Below, in pieces: positions 1-13,194 of a stretch of 64,000 nt of DNA; the first letter of the stretch is position 1; the number at the start of each line of letters is the position of its first letter. The notes under the pieces are model-generated. The model ran no database searches. It had not been told where the DNA came from and saw nothing but the letters and a program-made list of their open reading frames with translations. Both the position numbers and the translations under genes were made by a program. This DNA comes from Gadus chalcogrammus. Lineage: Eukaryota > Chordata > Actinopteri > Gadiformes > Gadidae. Where the stretch lies: positions 10,980,300-11,044,299 of the forward strand of contig NC_079419.1 in assembly GCF_026213295.1 (NCBI RefSeq), read 5' to 3'.

Positions 1-650
1 CGTGCGGCTCTGCTGAAGCAGCTGACCCTCATCCACCAGCGCCTGGACGCCAAAAAGATCGCCAAGCTGGCGTTGGCCGAGGTACGGCTGCTCCTTGCCA
101 AGGAGGAGGAGCAGGAGGAGGCGCAGAGGGACAGCCTTCTGGGTCTGAGGAGAGTGGGGTGGCGGCCCGGGCGAGGGAGAGGGTGGCGGCCCGCCTGCAG
201 GAGCAGCAGGAGACCATCGAGAGGGAGGAGATGGAGAGGGCTGTGGAGGAACTGAAGGGAGGGAAGGAGAAAAGGGAGGCTGCGGCTGACAAGGGGGATA
301 AGGAGGTAGGAGAAACAGGTGAGGAGAGGAAAGATCAGCAGCCGCAGCAGGAAGAGGGAGGAGGGGAGAATACCGAAGCAGGAAAGGAGAAGCAGCAGAT
401 GGAAGGAGGAGGGGAGAATGCTGAAGCGGGAAAGGAGAAGCAGCAGATGGAAGGAGGAGGGGAGAATGCTGAGGCAGGAAAGGAGATTAAAGGGAAGGAG
501 GAGGGGGGAGGAGAAAGAATAGGAGACGACGACAAGGAGGATGATAAGGAGGAGGTTAAGGAAGTGAAGGAAAAGAAGAAAGTGAGGGGGACAAATAAGA
601 GGGTTAAAAAAGCAAAGGTTCAGAAATCGGAGAAGGCAAGCAGGAAGTGA
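1..650 (+). CDS. Lys/Glu-rich coiled-coil 3' terminal exon, gene not identified
   Basis: The window opens inside an open frame (frame 1, to about position 150) reading a heptad-like helix (LIHQRLDAKKIAKLALAEV and onward, rich in L/K/E/Q). The frame then continues one register over from about 159 (AARLQEQQETIEREEMERA) into a Glu/Lys/Gly region with an imperfect 20-residue repeat (EKQQMEGGGENAEAG, three copies, about 370-480). It ends in a strongly basic tail and a TGA at 648-650. The register change near 150 looks like a one-base indel. A poly(A) signal follows 215 bases later, so this is a last exon. It lies just upstream of the asph-like exons on the same strand. It could be a junctin-type alternative last exon of asph, since junctin also has a K/E-rich tail, or simply the end of another gene. 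The helical start does not resemble junctin, so no name is given. Confidence 0.55.
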   Translation, partial: CGSAEAADPHPPAPGRQKDRQAGVGRGTAAPCQGGGAGGGAEGQPSGSEESGVAARARERVAARLQEQQETIEREEMERAVEELKGGKEKREAAADKGDKEVGETGEERKDQQPQQEEGGGENTEAGKEKQQMEGGGENAEAGKEKQQMEGGGENAEAGKEIKGKEEGGGERIGDDDKEDDKEEVKEVKEKKKVRGTNKRVKKAKVQKSEKASRK

Positions 651-865
651 GGTTAGGGGTCAAGCCTATGATTGGTCCAACCGAGGGTGAGCCCCTGGGC
701 TAAGGGGCGGGAAACCCCCGTTTTATAGTCTTTATGAGCACGTTGGCCGGTAATGTTCCGAGTTCTGACTTCTTTCGCTGACTTTGTTTTGTGACTTTCC
801 TTTGTTGTGTTGAACCCGGTGAGGTTTGAGATTGTAGCACTGTCGCAATGTTTTTCTTATTTGTC

Positions 866-871
866 AATAAA
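866..871 (+). terminator. Poly(A) signal AATAAA of the K/E-rich exon
   Basis: A canonical AATAAA lies 215 bases after the TGA at 648-650, followed by T/G-rich sequence (about 872-895) typical of a downstream element. This marks the 3' end of the first transcript unit. Confidence 0.6.
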
Positions 872-1157
872 GTTTGGATTTGATGTTCTGTGTCCTGTGT
901 GAAGACTAAAGAGGGTCGAATAGGATGACTTCTCCCCTGACGTCTGTCCATCAGACCAGTATCTTCATGGTAACGGACGTGTTTTGATCTGGTTCCTTCT
1001 GGTTTCAACCGGTCCATGGTCCGCCCGGCAGGGGGAACTCTGGGGGGTGCCTCTGCGTGGAGCGCTTCCTGTGGGTGTGTGAGTGGGCGCACGGTGGGGA
1101 GCCTCCCCACCTGTTCTGTGTTGCCATGTCAACAACTGTGTGCGTCGTCCCGTGTAG

Positions 1158-1253
1158 GCCTGAAGGAGAGTGCCGTCGCCCCGGCAACGAAGATGGAGGC
1201 TGCCGCTCCGGTGGAGCAGCCCGCTGTGGACGCCCCCGCTCCGTCAGACCAAG
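1158..1253 (+). CDS. asph: asph-like exon (GLKE exon)
   Basis: The acceptor is cgtgtag|GCCTGAAGG and the donor ACCAAG|GTACCTGG. With phase 1 at both ends it reads GLKESAVAPATKMEAAAP and onward to APSDQ. The last about 15 coding bases and the donor are copied 77 bases downstream. Confidence 0.6.
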
Positions 1254-4200
1254 GTACCTGGTACTGTCACTGTAGTAGTACTGCACTAGTACTAGTACTG
1301 CTCATATACTGTAGACTCCGTCAAACCAAGGTACCTGGTACTGTCACTGTAGTAGTACTGTTACTGTAGTACTACTGGACTAGTACTGCTCATAAAAGGT
1401 AGACTCCCCATCATACAACAATACTGTTACTTTAGTAGTACTAGTACTGCTCATTGTAGACCCGGTACTGTACTATTACTGCTAATTATTCTGCCTAATA
1501 TAATGTAGACGCAAAGCTAACAGGTAAGCTTTACTAGCTGATTAGCCTGCAGTAAGCTAACACTTTAGCTAACTTAGCTAACTGATTAGCCTGCAGTAAG
1601 CTAACACTTTAGCTAACTTAGCTAACTGATTAGCCTGCAGTAAGCTAACACTTTAGCTAATTGATTAGCCTGCAGTAAGCTAATACATTGGCTAACTGCA
1701 GGCAAATCCCCTCCAACTGTTTGGTGCCATAAAAAGACCCGGTGAGGTCCCTCCTGGCAGGGTTGAAACTGGGCTCCTGACCCGTACTGTACCAGTGGTC
1801 GTGAGGCAGTGTGTATCAGGGTGTAGTACAGCAGCGTGTTTCAGGCTGTAGTACAGCAGCGTGTATCAGGGTGTAGTACAGCAGCGTGTATCAGGGTGTA
1901 GTACAGCAGCGTGTATCAGGGTGTAGTACAGCAGTGTGTATCAGGGTGTAGTACAGCAGCGTGTATCAGGGTGTAGTACAGCAGCGTGTATCAGGGTGTA
2001 GTACCGTGGTGTGTAGTACAGCAGTGTGTAGTGGTGTGTAGTACAGCAGTGTGTAGTGGTGTGTAGTACAGCAGTGTGTAGTGGTGTGTAGTACAGCAGT
2101 GTGTAGTGGTGTGTAGTACAGCAGTGTGTAGTGGGGTGTAGTACAGCAGTGTGTAGTACAGCAGTGTGTAGTACAGCAGTGTGTAGTACAGCAGTGTGTA
2201 GTACAGCGGTGTGTAGTACAGCGGTGTGTAGTACAGCGGTGTGTAGTACAGCGGTGTGTAGTACAGCGGTGTGTAGTACAGCGGTGTGTAGTACAGCGGT
2301 GTGTAGTACAGCGGTGTGTAGTACAGCGGTGTGTAGTACAGCGGTGTGTAGTACAGCAGTGTGTAGTGGTGTGTAGACCAGCAGTGTGTATTAGGGTGTA
2401 GTGTAGCGGTGTGTAGTACAGCAGTGTGTATTAGGGTGTAGTGCAGCGGTGTGTAGTACAGCAGTGTGTATTAGGGTGTAGTACAGCAGTGTGTAGTGGT
2501 TTTTTATCATCCAGCTGTGAGCTCAGGATCCCACCATGTGGGGGGCCTCTGAGCACCAGTCGGTTCTATATCCCAGTTGATTAGTGTTCAGGTTTCACGG
2601 TCTAGAGGGGGTGAACCGGCCTGGATAGAGGACCACTGTAGACAGGCCTGTCCAGAGCCATCAGAGTAACGCTATGCTCCTTCCAGCTGTGATTGAGCCG
2701 GACCCCGTGGAGGTGGAGGAGGAGATCCAGGCGGAGGCTGCAGAGGAGGTGCTCGCCCCCCCACCAGGTGGGTGTCGGTCTCGGAGTGGGTGTGTCTGTC
2801 CTTGTGCTTAATTTTCTTAATTTTTTCCTAAAACGTTCTCTCTTTGTTCCCCAGTGCCTGAGCAGGAAGCGGAGAGGAACCTCAGCAGGAAGTGGAGGCC
2901 CCAGAACAGGAAGTGGAGGCCCCAGCCCAGGAAGTGGAAGATGAGCCTGAGGTAGTCCCCCCAGTCAGGTGTTATCAGCTGTCCATAAGAGGACGGGTGT
3001 GCCAGTGAGAAGCAGGCTCTACGTCTGCTGGACCCCTTCTAGCCTGCCTCTCACTGAACCAGCTCGGTGTTACTAGTGGTTGGGCAGAGGGAGTTGTGGG
3101 TTTCTATTTGGAGTACAGCAAAGGGGTCCTATTGTCCATGTTGTAGGAGCAGGAGATGGTTTATATTGAGTACCAGGAGAGGGTGCTATTGGTCCATTGG
3201 GAGGGAACCAGGAGATGGGTTTCTATGGGAGAGCCAGGGGCCTCGATCAATCTCCTCCTCTCTCTCCAGGTTGTCGAGTAAGACCCAGAGGTGCTGGAGG
3301 AGGAGGTTCCCACAGAGGAGGAGGAGGAAGCTGCTGCCATTGAGGAGGAGGTCCAAGAGGAGGAGGAAGCTGCTGCCATAGATGAGGCCCATGAAGAGGC
3401 TGCTCCCATAGAGGAGGCCCCTGAGGAGGAAGCTGCTCCCATAGAGGAGGCCCCTGAGGAGGAAGCTGCTCCCATAGAGGAGGCCCCTGAGGAGGAAGCT
3501 GCTCCCATAGAGGAGGCCCCTGAGGAGGAAGCTGCTGCCATAGAGGAGTATGAGGAGGAAGCTGCTCCAGTAGAGGAGGAGTATGAGGAGGAGGCCCCAG
3601 CAGAAGAGGAGGTGGCCCCTGAGGTTGAGGAGGAGGTGGAGGAGCCTGCTGCTGAAGACATCATGGAACAGGTTGGTTGATTCTGGTTCGCCTTCTGGCT
3701 CTCCTTCTGGTTCTCCTTCTGGTTTCCTTCTGGTCACAGAGTGATCAGAGTGTAAACCATGACCCTTTGACCCTTGCAGACCCTGCCAGTTGTAGAGGAG
3801 GAGGTGCTGGCTTCACACGTAGAGGAGGTGGTGCTGGCTTCACACGTAGAGGAGGTGGTGCTGGCTTCACACGTAGAGGAGGTGCTGGCAGCTGAAGTGG
3901 AAGAGGTGCAGGCAGCTGAAGTTGAGGAGGTGCAGGTAGCTGAAGTGGAGGAGGAGGAGGTGGCTCCTTCTGACGATGCTGTCGAGGAAGAGGAAGCCGT
4001 AGCCGACCAGCCCGAGGAGGAGGAGGAGGAGGAGGCGGAGGAAGAAGTAGCAGCTGCAGAAGAGGTGATGCCAGAAGAGGAGGAGCAGGAGCCAGCAGCT
4101 GAGGAGCAACTGGAGACCACTGAAGAAGAAGAAACGCCAGAAGAAGCTGAGGAGGCGGTTGAGGAGGTGGCTGCTACGGAAGAACAGATTGAGGAGGAGG

Positions 4201-5102
4201 TGGCAGAAGAACAGATTGAGGAGGAGGTGACAGAAGAACAGATTGAGGAGGAGGTGGCAGAAGAACAGATTGAGGAGGAGGTGGCAGAAGAACAGATTGA
4301 GGAGGAGGTGGCAGAAGAACAGATTGAGGAGGAGGTGGCAGAAGATCAGATTGAGGAGGAGCTGGAAGGAGAAGATCAGATGGCGGAGGAAACGGTAGAA
4401 GACTAGAGGAGGAGGAGGTGGCAGGGGATGAGCCCAGAGGTAAGAAGGTTCTTGGTACTGATGAACTCTGTGTGGCGTCACAGCGGTCTTTAACCAATCA
4501 GAGGGCCCTTTGTCCAGAGTGATGCTTCAGAGGCACGTCTTGTTCTTTGTCTCCACAGAGTTTACAACGGAACAGAGCGAGGCAACGCCCACAGGTAAAT
4601 CTACGCTCACCTCGGGGGGGGGGGGGGGGGGGGGGAGCACGTAGCTTAGCAGGGCTAGTGGACGCTCTGGCTCTGCAGGGTCGCTGCATGGTGAGAGCCT
4701 CACTTATGATGAGGCTTCAGGAGCCGCCGCAGATCAGGAGGTTTGGGGATAGAAGTGTCTCTTGAGGTTATAGAGGCTCTTATTTTCTCATGAGAGCATC
4801 AATGAAATGTTAAAGATAAGCTGAATAAGGGGGAGTGGTAAGGGGCCTTTGAGGACTATGGCTTCAGGACGCTCTGTGGTGACGGCAGGGTGCCCCAAGC
4901 GGCCACTAGAGGAACAGCAGGTTCTCCCTGTTCTAGAACGTACCCAGAATGGGCCAAGTAATGCTTTGAGGGGTAGCGGCGTCAACCACATGTTGTTGTT
5001 ATTGCAGTCGTACTTCCTGGTCCCTGTCACCAGGGGCGACGCTGCTCATCCTCACTCATGGACTGAATGGGTTTTTGTTTTGTGGTTTCCCTAGAAACGT
5101 AA
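1158..5102 (+). CDS. asph: asph-like gene, acidic lumenal region (junctate/humbug-type form), seven exons
   Basis: Seven exons (1158-1253, 2687-2767, 2855-2951, 3270-3671, 3780-4439, 4559-4594, 5095-5102) join with GT-AG borders and compatible phases if two one-base deletions are allowed. The product is almost entirely Glu/Ala/Val/Pro. The first exon starts GLKESAVAPATK, at the position where the ASPH acidic domain starts after its transmembrane/EF-hand exons (GLKERS in human). In human, ASPH and CHD7 are neighbours on 8q12 and convergent, as here. ASPH long forms hydroxylate Asp/Asn in EGF domains in the ER; the short junctate/humbug forms lack the hydroxylase and bind Ca2+ through the acidic region. 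No TPR or hydroxylase exon is seen before chd7. The acidic repeats alone are not diagnostic; the exon border and synteny carry the call. Frame breaks (about 2880, TAA 3279, about 4404) suggest assembly errors or decay. Confidence 0.55.
1239..1490 (+). repeat. Tandem copy of exon end plus donor (77-bp period)
   Basis: CCGTCAGACCAAG|GTACCTGG at the true exon end is repeated as CCGTCAAACCAAGGTACCTG with its GT at 1331. The shared intronic sequence TACTGTCACTGTAGTAGTAC follows both. A weaker third copy (about 1402-1480) has lost the donor. Confidence 0.75.
1500..1700 (+). repeat. Minisatellite in asph-like intron, about 45-bp unit
   Basis: About four imperfect copies containing GATTAGCCTGCAGTAAGCTA and AACACTTTAGCTAACTTAGC. 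Confidence 0.8.
1805..2510 (+). repeat. Compound minisatellite, 15- to 25-bp GTAGTACAGC units
   Basis: A block of about 25-bp units (GTGTATCAGGGTGTAGTACA) passes into about 24-bp units with GTGTAGTGGT and then a pure 15-bp unit GTGTAGTACAGCGGT repeated about 15 times (2150-2360). It fills most of the intron between the first two asph-like exons. The 81-aa CSTAV open frame across it is a repeat artefact. Confidence 0.9.
2687..2767 (+). CDS. asph: asph-like exon
   Basis: The acceptor is ccttccag|CTGTGATTG and the donor CCACCAG|GTGGGTG. With phase 1 at both ends it reads AVIEPDPVEVEEEIQAEAAE and then EVLAPPP. Confidence 0.6.
2855..2951 (+). CDS. asph: asph-like exon with a one-base frame break
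   Basis: The acceptor is ttccccag|TGCCTGAG and the donor CCTGAG|GTAGTCC. It opens VPEQEAE and, after about 2880, continues one register over as EPQQEVEAPEQEVEAPAQEV. Only this second frame joins the next exon in phase. A missing base in the GGAGAGGAAC stretch explains it. Confidence 0.55.
3270..3671 (+). CDS. asph: asph-like exon, Glu/Ala repeat, in-frame TAA near its start
   Basis: From the acceptor tctccag|GTTGTCGAG the frame meets TAA at 3279-3281 and then stays open through IEEAPEEEAAP repeats (15 residues, five copies) to ATGGAACAG|GTTGGT. An alternative acceptor at cccagag|GTGCTG (exon from 3291) keeps phase 0 and avoids the stop. Either the shorter exon is used or the TAA is a real lesion or an error. 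Confidence 0.55.
3780..4439 (+). CDS. asph: asph-like large acidic exon, frame break near its end
   Basis: The acceptor is cccttgcag|ACCCTGCCA. The exon holds several internal repeat families: EEVVLASHV (three copies), EVEEVQAAEVEEVQ, and EEQIEEEVA (eight copies, 27-bp unit, 4183-4370). The open frame stops at TAG 4404-4406. One register over it continues LEEEEVAGDEPR to the donor CCCAGAG|GTAAGAAG, the phase the next exon needs. A one-base deletion near 4402-4405 is inferred. Confidence 0.6.
4559..4594 (+). CDS. asph: asph-like small exon
   Basis: The acceptor is tctccacag|AGTTTACAACGG and the donor CCCACAG|GTAAATC. With phase 1 at both ends it reads EFTTEQSEATPT. Confidence 0.55.
5095..5102 (+). 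CDS. asph: asph-like candidate terminal exon start, immediate stop
   Basis: The acceptor is ggtttccctag|AAACGTAA. Joined in phase to the previous exon it gives E-T-stop. If used, the protein ends after the acidic region without TPR or hydroxylase, as in junctate/humbug forms. The rest of the exon would be 3'UTR. Confidence 0.4.
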
Positions 5103-7582
<2,480 letters not shown>

Positions 7583-7799
7583 CCCAGACTCACTTAAATC
7601 GCAAATTTAACACATCTTTCTCCCTCAAACGATGAGCCATTACGGACTTCACTAATATAATCTGGTCTACCATCGTGTCCCTAGGTACCGCTGTGCCGTG
7701 GTAAATACATTTACCATGACCGATAACACAAACCTGCAATTTATACAGTTTAACGTCATTAACAGAACTCTCATCACCCAAAGTAAAATGGTGTAAATG

Positions 7800-8560
7800 G
7801 ACCTCGCCAACACAGGTATCTGTTCACAATGCAATTTAGGTAGCACAGACGCCTATTTGCACGCCATATGACTCTTTAAACCGGTTCACGCTTTCTGGAT
7901 TACAGTCACTGAGACTCTATCCACCATCTTGAGCAACATAATCCCTTCATCCCCTACACTATGTCTCCTTGGTGACATTTCTGAAATCCACATCCCGCAA
8001 AAACATAGGAATCCGTTGCTTATCTCCCTAGTTGTCGCTAAAAAAGTAGTCCTTCAAAACTGGAAATCAAAGAAATCTTGCCACATCAATAACTGGACAA
8101 ATCTAATCTCAGAATACATCTCACTGGAAAAAATACAATGCACACAAGCAAATATCAACCTTTGAAGACACCTGGTCCTCATTTTAAAGGTTTATAAATA
8201 CAACAAAAACATAATTACAAGCCGTGTATTACCACCTGCATACCTCCCTCTTCCGTTATGCAAAGCTTATTTATTTATTCTTCCCTTTTTTTTTTCCTCT
8301 CTTCCTTTTCATTTGTCCCTGCAACTACCACTTTACACATAGGCTCACACCCTCCAAACTCATGCATAACATGACCAACCCGTTTCTACACCCTAACCGT
8401 GACCACTTAATGTGAATCACATCACTCCACCCAATCTTTAATACCTTCCCAGTGTGTTTGTCAATTGTCTTGCCAAGTCACATTTTGTCAGTTCTGATGT
8501 CGTCCTGTATCTTTTTCCTCTGTCGTATGTTGTTTGTCTCTCACCTTGTCGCGTTGCATG
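7800..8560 (+). mobile_element. L1/Tx1-type LINE 3' fragment (ORF2 C-terminus and tail)
   Basis: The frame at 7929-8165 reads CLLGDISEIHIPQKHRNPLL and then AKKVVLQNWKSKKSCHINNW, followed by LISEYISLEKIQ. This is the pattern of the extreme C-terminus of L1-type ORF2 proteins (AKK-x-x-L-x-NWK, then a Trp helix and a LEK motif). Upstream STDAYLHA and FWITVTETLS fit the preceding Cys/His region in broken frames. No reverse transcriptase core is present, so it is a 5'-truncated dead copy. Confidence 0.55.
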
Positions 8561-8829
8561 TGTTATGTGTTACACTTTATCGTGGTGCTATAATCCCCCC
8601 TCCCCTTATATGGATTTAGGACCTTACTAAAACAGGGTGAATTGTTATGGAAGGTTAATAGTAAATGCAAGATCTGAATGTAGCATATTGTGTATGATAT
8701 ATATTTGTGTATATATACACTATATTTAATGAAGCTATATTGCTTCATTAAATACAAAGAAGCCCTCTGAAAGGGGGGGGGGGGGGCCGCCTTCAGAAGG
8801 CGGCACAAGATTTGGCCGTATCGTGTGTG

Positions 8830-11515
8830 CGTGTGTGTTTCTATTCTATTCTATTCTATACAGTGTTACCCTTTAGGTTTCATTTGATAAAAACGACAGT
8901 GTTAGCCCTTATGTTTTTTTCCCATGATGACTGATGAAAAACCAACAGTGTTACCCCTTATACTTTATTTGACAAGGGCACTTTTTTTTTTTTTTTAATA
9001 TGTTTTTTTTTCATGACGACCAATAAAAAGCAACAGTGCGGGGGTCCGAACCTGAGCTGTTTAGAGTGTTAACCTCCGAACTTATCAATGCAATCAATAC
9101 AAAACAACAGTGTTACCCCTTATATTTTATTTGACAAGGACAATTTTTTTTTTTTTTCAAATATCTTTTTTTTTCATGACGAGTGACGACCAATAAAAAG
9201 CAACAGTGCGGGGGTCCGAACCTGAGCTGTTTAGAGTGTTAACCTCCGAACTTATCAATGCATCGAATAAATTCATCACAATGATTATACTTGACTTTAT
9301 AATTTGCATGAAATAGAAATATGAGACTTCCAACAGAGTCCAGGGGGTTAGCTCACAGCTATCTCCACTTCCCACTGAGATTTTTAATTTAATTATGCCT
9401 GAGGTTATAAATGACAATAGTGCAATAGACATGATAGTATTACGTTTAAGATTAAAGATATTGCGTTTTCCTCAGAAATTTGGGTTAGGCAGAGTGCACA
9501 CCACTGCACCACTGAGGCGATGAAAATACGCAATAATCAATCATCAATAAAGAGGATATACATTACTTTAAAATGTATGTGTGTATTTCTATTATTTCAA
9601 CAGTGTTACCCCTTGTGTTTTTTTAATGACGACCAATAAAAAACAACAGTGTTGCCCCTTATGTTTTTTTCATGACGACCAATAAAAAACGACACTGTTA
9701 CCCCTTAGGTTTTTTTTCATGACGACCAAAGAAAAACAACAGTGTCACCCCTCATGTTTCATTTGGTGAAAACGACAGTGTTACCCCCTGTTTTATTCGA
9801 TACATTTCGACAGTGTTACCCCTTATGGGTTTTTCATGACGACAGATAAAAAACGACAGTGTTACCCTTTACGTTTCATTTGATAAAAACGACAGTGTTA
9901 CCCCTTATGTTTTTTTTCATGACGACCAATAAAAAGCAAAAGTGCGGGGGTCCGAACCTGAGCTGTTTAGAGTGTTAACCTCCGAACTTATCAATGCATC
10001 GAATAAATTCATCACAATGGTTATACTTGACTTTATAATTCGCATGAAATAGAAATAAGTGTCTTCCAACAGAGGACATCAACCGGACTTGGACCCCGGT
10101 CTCCAGGGGGTTAGGCAGAGTGCACTCCACTGCACCACTGAGGTGATGACAAAACACAACAATCAATCATCAATAAAGAGGATATACATGACATTAGAAT
10201 GTATGTGTGTGTTTCTATTATTTCCCTCAGGTTCTTTTTCATGACGACCAATAAAATACGACAGTGTTACCCCTTATATTTTATTTGACAAAGACAACAG
10301 TGTTACCCTTTATGTTTTTTTTCATGACGACCAATAAAAAACAACAGTGTTACCCCTTGTGTTATTTTCTTGACGACTAATAAAAAACAACAGTGTTACA
10401 CCTTATGTTTATTTTATGACGGCCGATAAAAAACGACAGTTACCCCTTACGTTTTTTTTCTTGACGACCAATAAAAAACAACAGTGTCAACCCTCATGTT
10501 TCATTTGATAAAAAACGACAGTGTTACCCCCTATGTTTTATTCGATACATTTCGACAGTGTTACCCCTTATGGGTTTTTCATGACGACAGATAAAAGACG
10601 ACAGTGTTACCCTTTATGTTTCATTTGATAAAAACGACAGTGTTACCCCTTATGTTTTTTTTCATGACGACCAATAAAAAACAGTGTTACCCCTAATGTT
10701 TATTTCATGACGGCCGATAAAAAACGACAGTTACCCCTCATGTTTTTTCCATGTTGACCAATAAAAACCGACAGTGGTACCCCTGTCTACGTTTTTGCGT
10801 GGATCCGAACCTGAGCTGTTTAAAGTATTAACCTCCGAACTTATCAATGCACCATCAAGACACCGAATAACTCAACACAATGGTTATACTTGACTTTATA
10901 ATTCGCATGAAATAGAGATAAGAGTCTTCCAACAGATGACATCAACCAGACTTGAACCCCGGTCTCCAGGGGGTTAGCTCACAGCTCTCTCCACTTCCCA
11001 CCGAGATTTATAATTTAAATATGTCTGTGGTTATATATGACAATATATATGCAATAGACATGATGGCATTACGTTTCAAATTAAAGATATTGTGTTTTCC
11101 ACAGAAATTGAGCCGCGGTCGCCAGTGGGTTAGGCAGAGTACACTCCACTGCACCACTGAGGCGTTGACAATACACAATAATCAATCATCAATAAAGAGG
11201 ATCTACATGACATTAAAATGTATGTGTGTATTTCTATTATTTCCCGTAGGTTTTTTTCATGACGACCAATAAAAAACGACAGTGTTACCCCTTATGTTTT
11301 TTTCATGAGGACTGATAAAAAACGACAGTGTTACCCCTTATATTTTATTTGACAAAGACAACAGTGTTACCCCTTATGTTTTTCTTCAAGACGACCAATA
11401 AAAAACAACAGTGTTGCCCCTTGTGTTTCTTTTCATGACGACCAATCAAAAAAAACAGTGTTACCCCTTATGTTTTTTTTCATGACTACCAATAAAAAAC
11501 AACAGTTTCATAGAT
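8830..11515 (+). repeat. About 46-bp minisatellite interrupted by three tRNA-like cassettes
   Basis: The dominant unit contains ACAGTGTTACCCCTTATG, a T run, CATGACGACCAATAAAAAAC and is repeated with drift about 35 times. Three longer blocks (about 9030-9590, 9940-10225, 10790-11245) share the string GGTCCGAACCTGAGCTGTTT, an AT-rich middle and tRNA-like segments, and each is flanked by the short units. No gene is seen. Confidence 0.85.
10065..10145 (-). repeat. tRNA-like segment (degenerate pol III A/B boxes)
   Basis: On the minus strand it reads CCTCAGTGGTGCAGTGGAG (A-box-like) and, about 30 bases later, GACCGGGGTCCAAGTCCGG (B-box-like GGTCCAAGTCC). A close relative lies at 10935-11005 with a better B box (GGGTTCAAGTCTGG), and further halves at 9335-9390, 9478-9525 and 11100-11163. 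This suggests a tRNA-derived SINE head captured in the array rather than a working tRNA gene. Confidence 0.5.
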
Positions 11516-11519
11516 CGCT

Positions 11520-11690
11520 AACTTGCCCCAGGAAGAGGCTCCACACGGTAGAGGCTCCAACACTTGGGTGTGTGTGTGTGTGTGTCTTGCCCCAGGAAGA
11601 GGCTCCACACGGTAGAGGCTCCAACACTTGGGTGTGTGTGTGTGTGTGTCTTGCCCCAGGAAGAGGCTCCACACGGTAGAGAGTCCAATT
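11520..11690 (+). repeat. Three-copy 60-bp-class repeat with GT spacers
   Basis: CTTGCCCCAGGAAGAGGCTC and CACACGGTAGAGGCTCCAAC are followed by a (GT)n spacer, three times (starts near 11522, 11588, 11651); the last copy lacks the GT tract. Confidence 0.9.
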
Positions 11691-11739
11691 TTTCAGTGGA
11701 TAAATTGGACTCCCCAAGCAATGTTATACTTAAAAGGAG

Positions 11740-12799
11740 CAAGTAAGTTACATATTAATTTAGTCTTGACTTTCGGCCTGTAGCATATAAACAAAATGAA
11801 GCAACTGTCCTATATTTCTAACTGCATTTGAAGTAGACATTGAGACTCACAAAAAATGGACGCTATAGGACAGTGATCATGATTTGTCTCAATATCAGAA
11901 TAACAACAATGGGTCAAATAGCAATGGCTGGTGGAATGGCTTTGAAGTAGGTCTGTATATGCAGTGTAAGCTTGTCCAGGCCCTGCAAGTCAGGCTGTAG
12001 GCTATGAATCTGAATGAAAAGCAGGTAAATAGGTAGTGGCCATCCCCAAAATGCACCAGAATACAGGAAATCAAATCTATTAAATTCCAAAAAAATATGG
12101 GGGGGAGGGGGGGCGAGAACCTCAGACCCCCTGTCTATTACTGTGCCCCACCAACATGTTTGATCGCCAGCCGCCACTGAGAATGACCAATGGAAATAAT
12201 TCTCTGCACAATTTGAATTGTGTTTAAATATGCTACAGTGGTCATTTGTTTAGCCAATTCATGTTAAACAATGAGGGTTTTGATTGTCGGGTCGGGCCTT
12301 TGATCGATCTTTTGTGTTATTTTTGTTTTTGTTATCATTGCTTTATTGGCCTAATTTGAGGAGAAATCGATGCCATAAACAGACATTTTATAGGCCTTTA
12401 TTACACGGGTCTTCTCAATGCCGTGGAACGCTCCGTTCACTTGCATGGGTAGTAGTCCGGTATCTTGTCAACCCCAGCGTCTTCGGTTGCTAAGCGACGT
12501 CCACGTCTTATAGCGGACTATTTCACTGCTGATCAACACTACGAATGCTTGTAACGAATAAATTGTAAAAAGACACACCATGTGAAGTTATTTTCCAAAT
12601 AAGATTTGAAAAGCTTTGGAAGTTTATTTACAACACTATTTACATGGTTTCGGAGTAGTACACTTTGACATTTTAATACAGTTCAGCGAGAAAGGCGACG
12701 AAGAATAAGAAGGGGGCGTTCCAGTCTGCGTAAACGGGAACCCCCACCACACGAGAACGCCCATTTGCGTCTGCAGTGAGACGATATTGGAAATGGTTA
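11740..12799. other. Intergenic DNA without a recognised gene
   Basis: AT-rich flank of the DIRS element. The stretch about 12050-12180 (with CTGTCTATTACTGTGCCCCA) looks like an old interspersed repeat, but I cannot assign it. Confidence 0.5.
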
Positions 12800-12817
12800 G
12801 TTCTATTTCATCCTTAC

Positions 12818-12973
12818 TGACCGCCAGAGGCGGTGCATTAAGCACTGGATTTATCCGTCTCGCGCATGCGCAGTTCGAGTACCTATACCAACAAGGTCAC
12901 ATGTGACCCTCGAGACACCGGATTGGCTATATAGCCCGGTGTCGACAGAGGATCTGTTCCTTTCATCTTCTCG
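12818..12973 (+). repeat. DIRS left inverted terminal repeat
   Basis: The reverse complement matches 16944-17100 nearly base for base over about 140 bases, including GCGCATGCGCAGTTCGAGTA and CACATGTGACCCTCGAGACA. Similarity fades at ATCTTCTCGC. Confidence 0.92.
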
Positions 12974-13194
12974 CAAAGACGCATGTAGTTGTACCGCTTG
13001 CGGATAGCGTATTCGCTTTTTGAAAAGGATCGCGCTCCAGACTGTGTGCAGCCTCGCGACCAAGGGTCGGAGCAACGGGTGAACTCGTCCTCCAGGGGCT
13101 GTTTGTCTGTATAGCGCTGAAAGGCTTCCCTTGAGTAGAAGCTTCCAAGTTTTTGTTTAGTAACACTTCTGTTAGAAGAATATATATATAATCG

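Noticed and set aside
10065..11163. Functional tRNA genes
   Set aside because: Only box-like words are present; I could not fold acceptor and anticodon arms with a clear anticodon.
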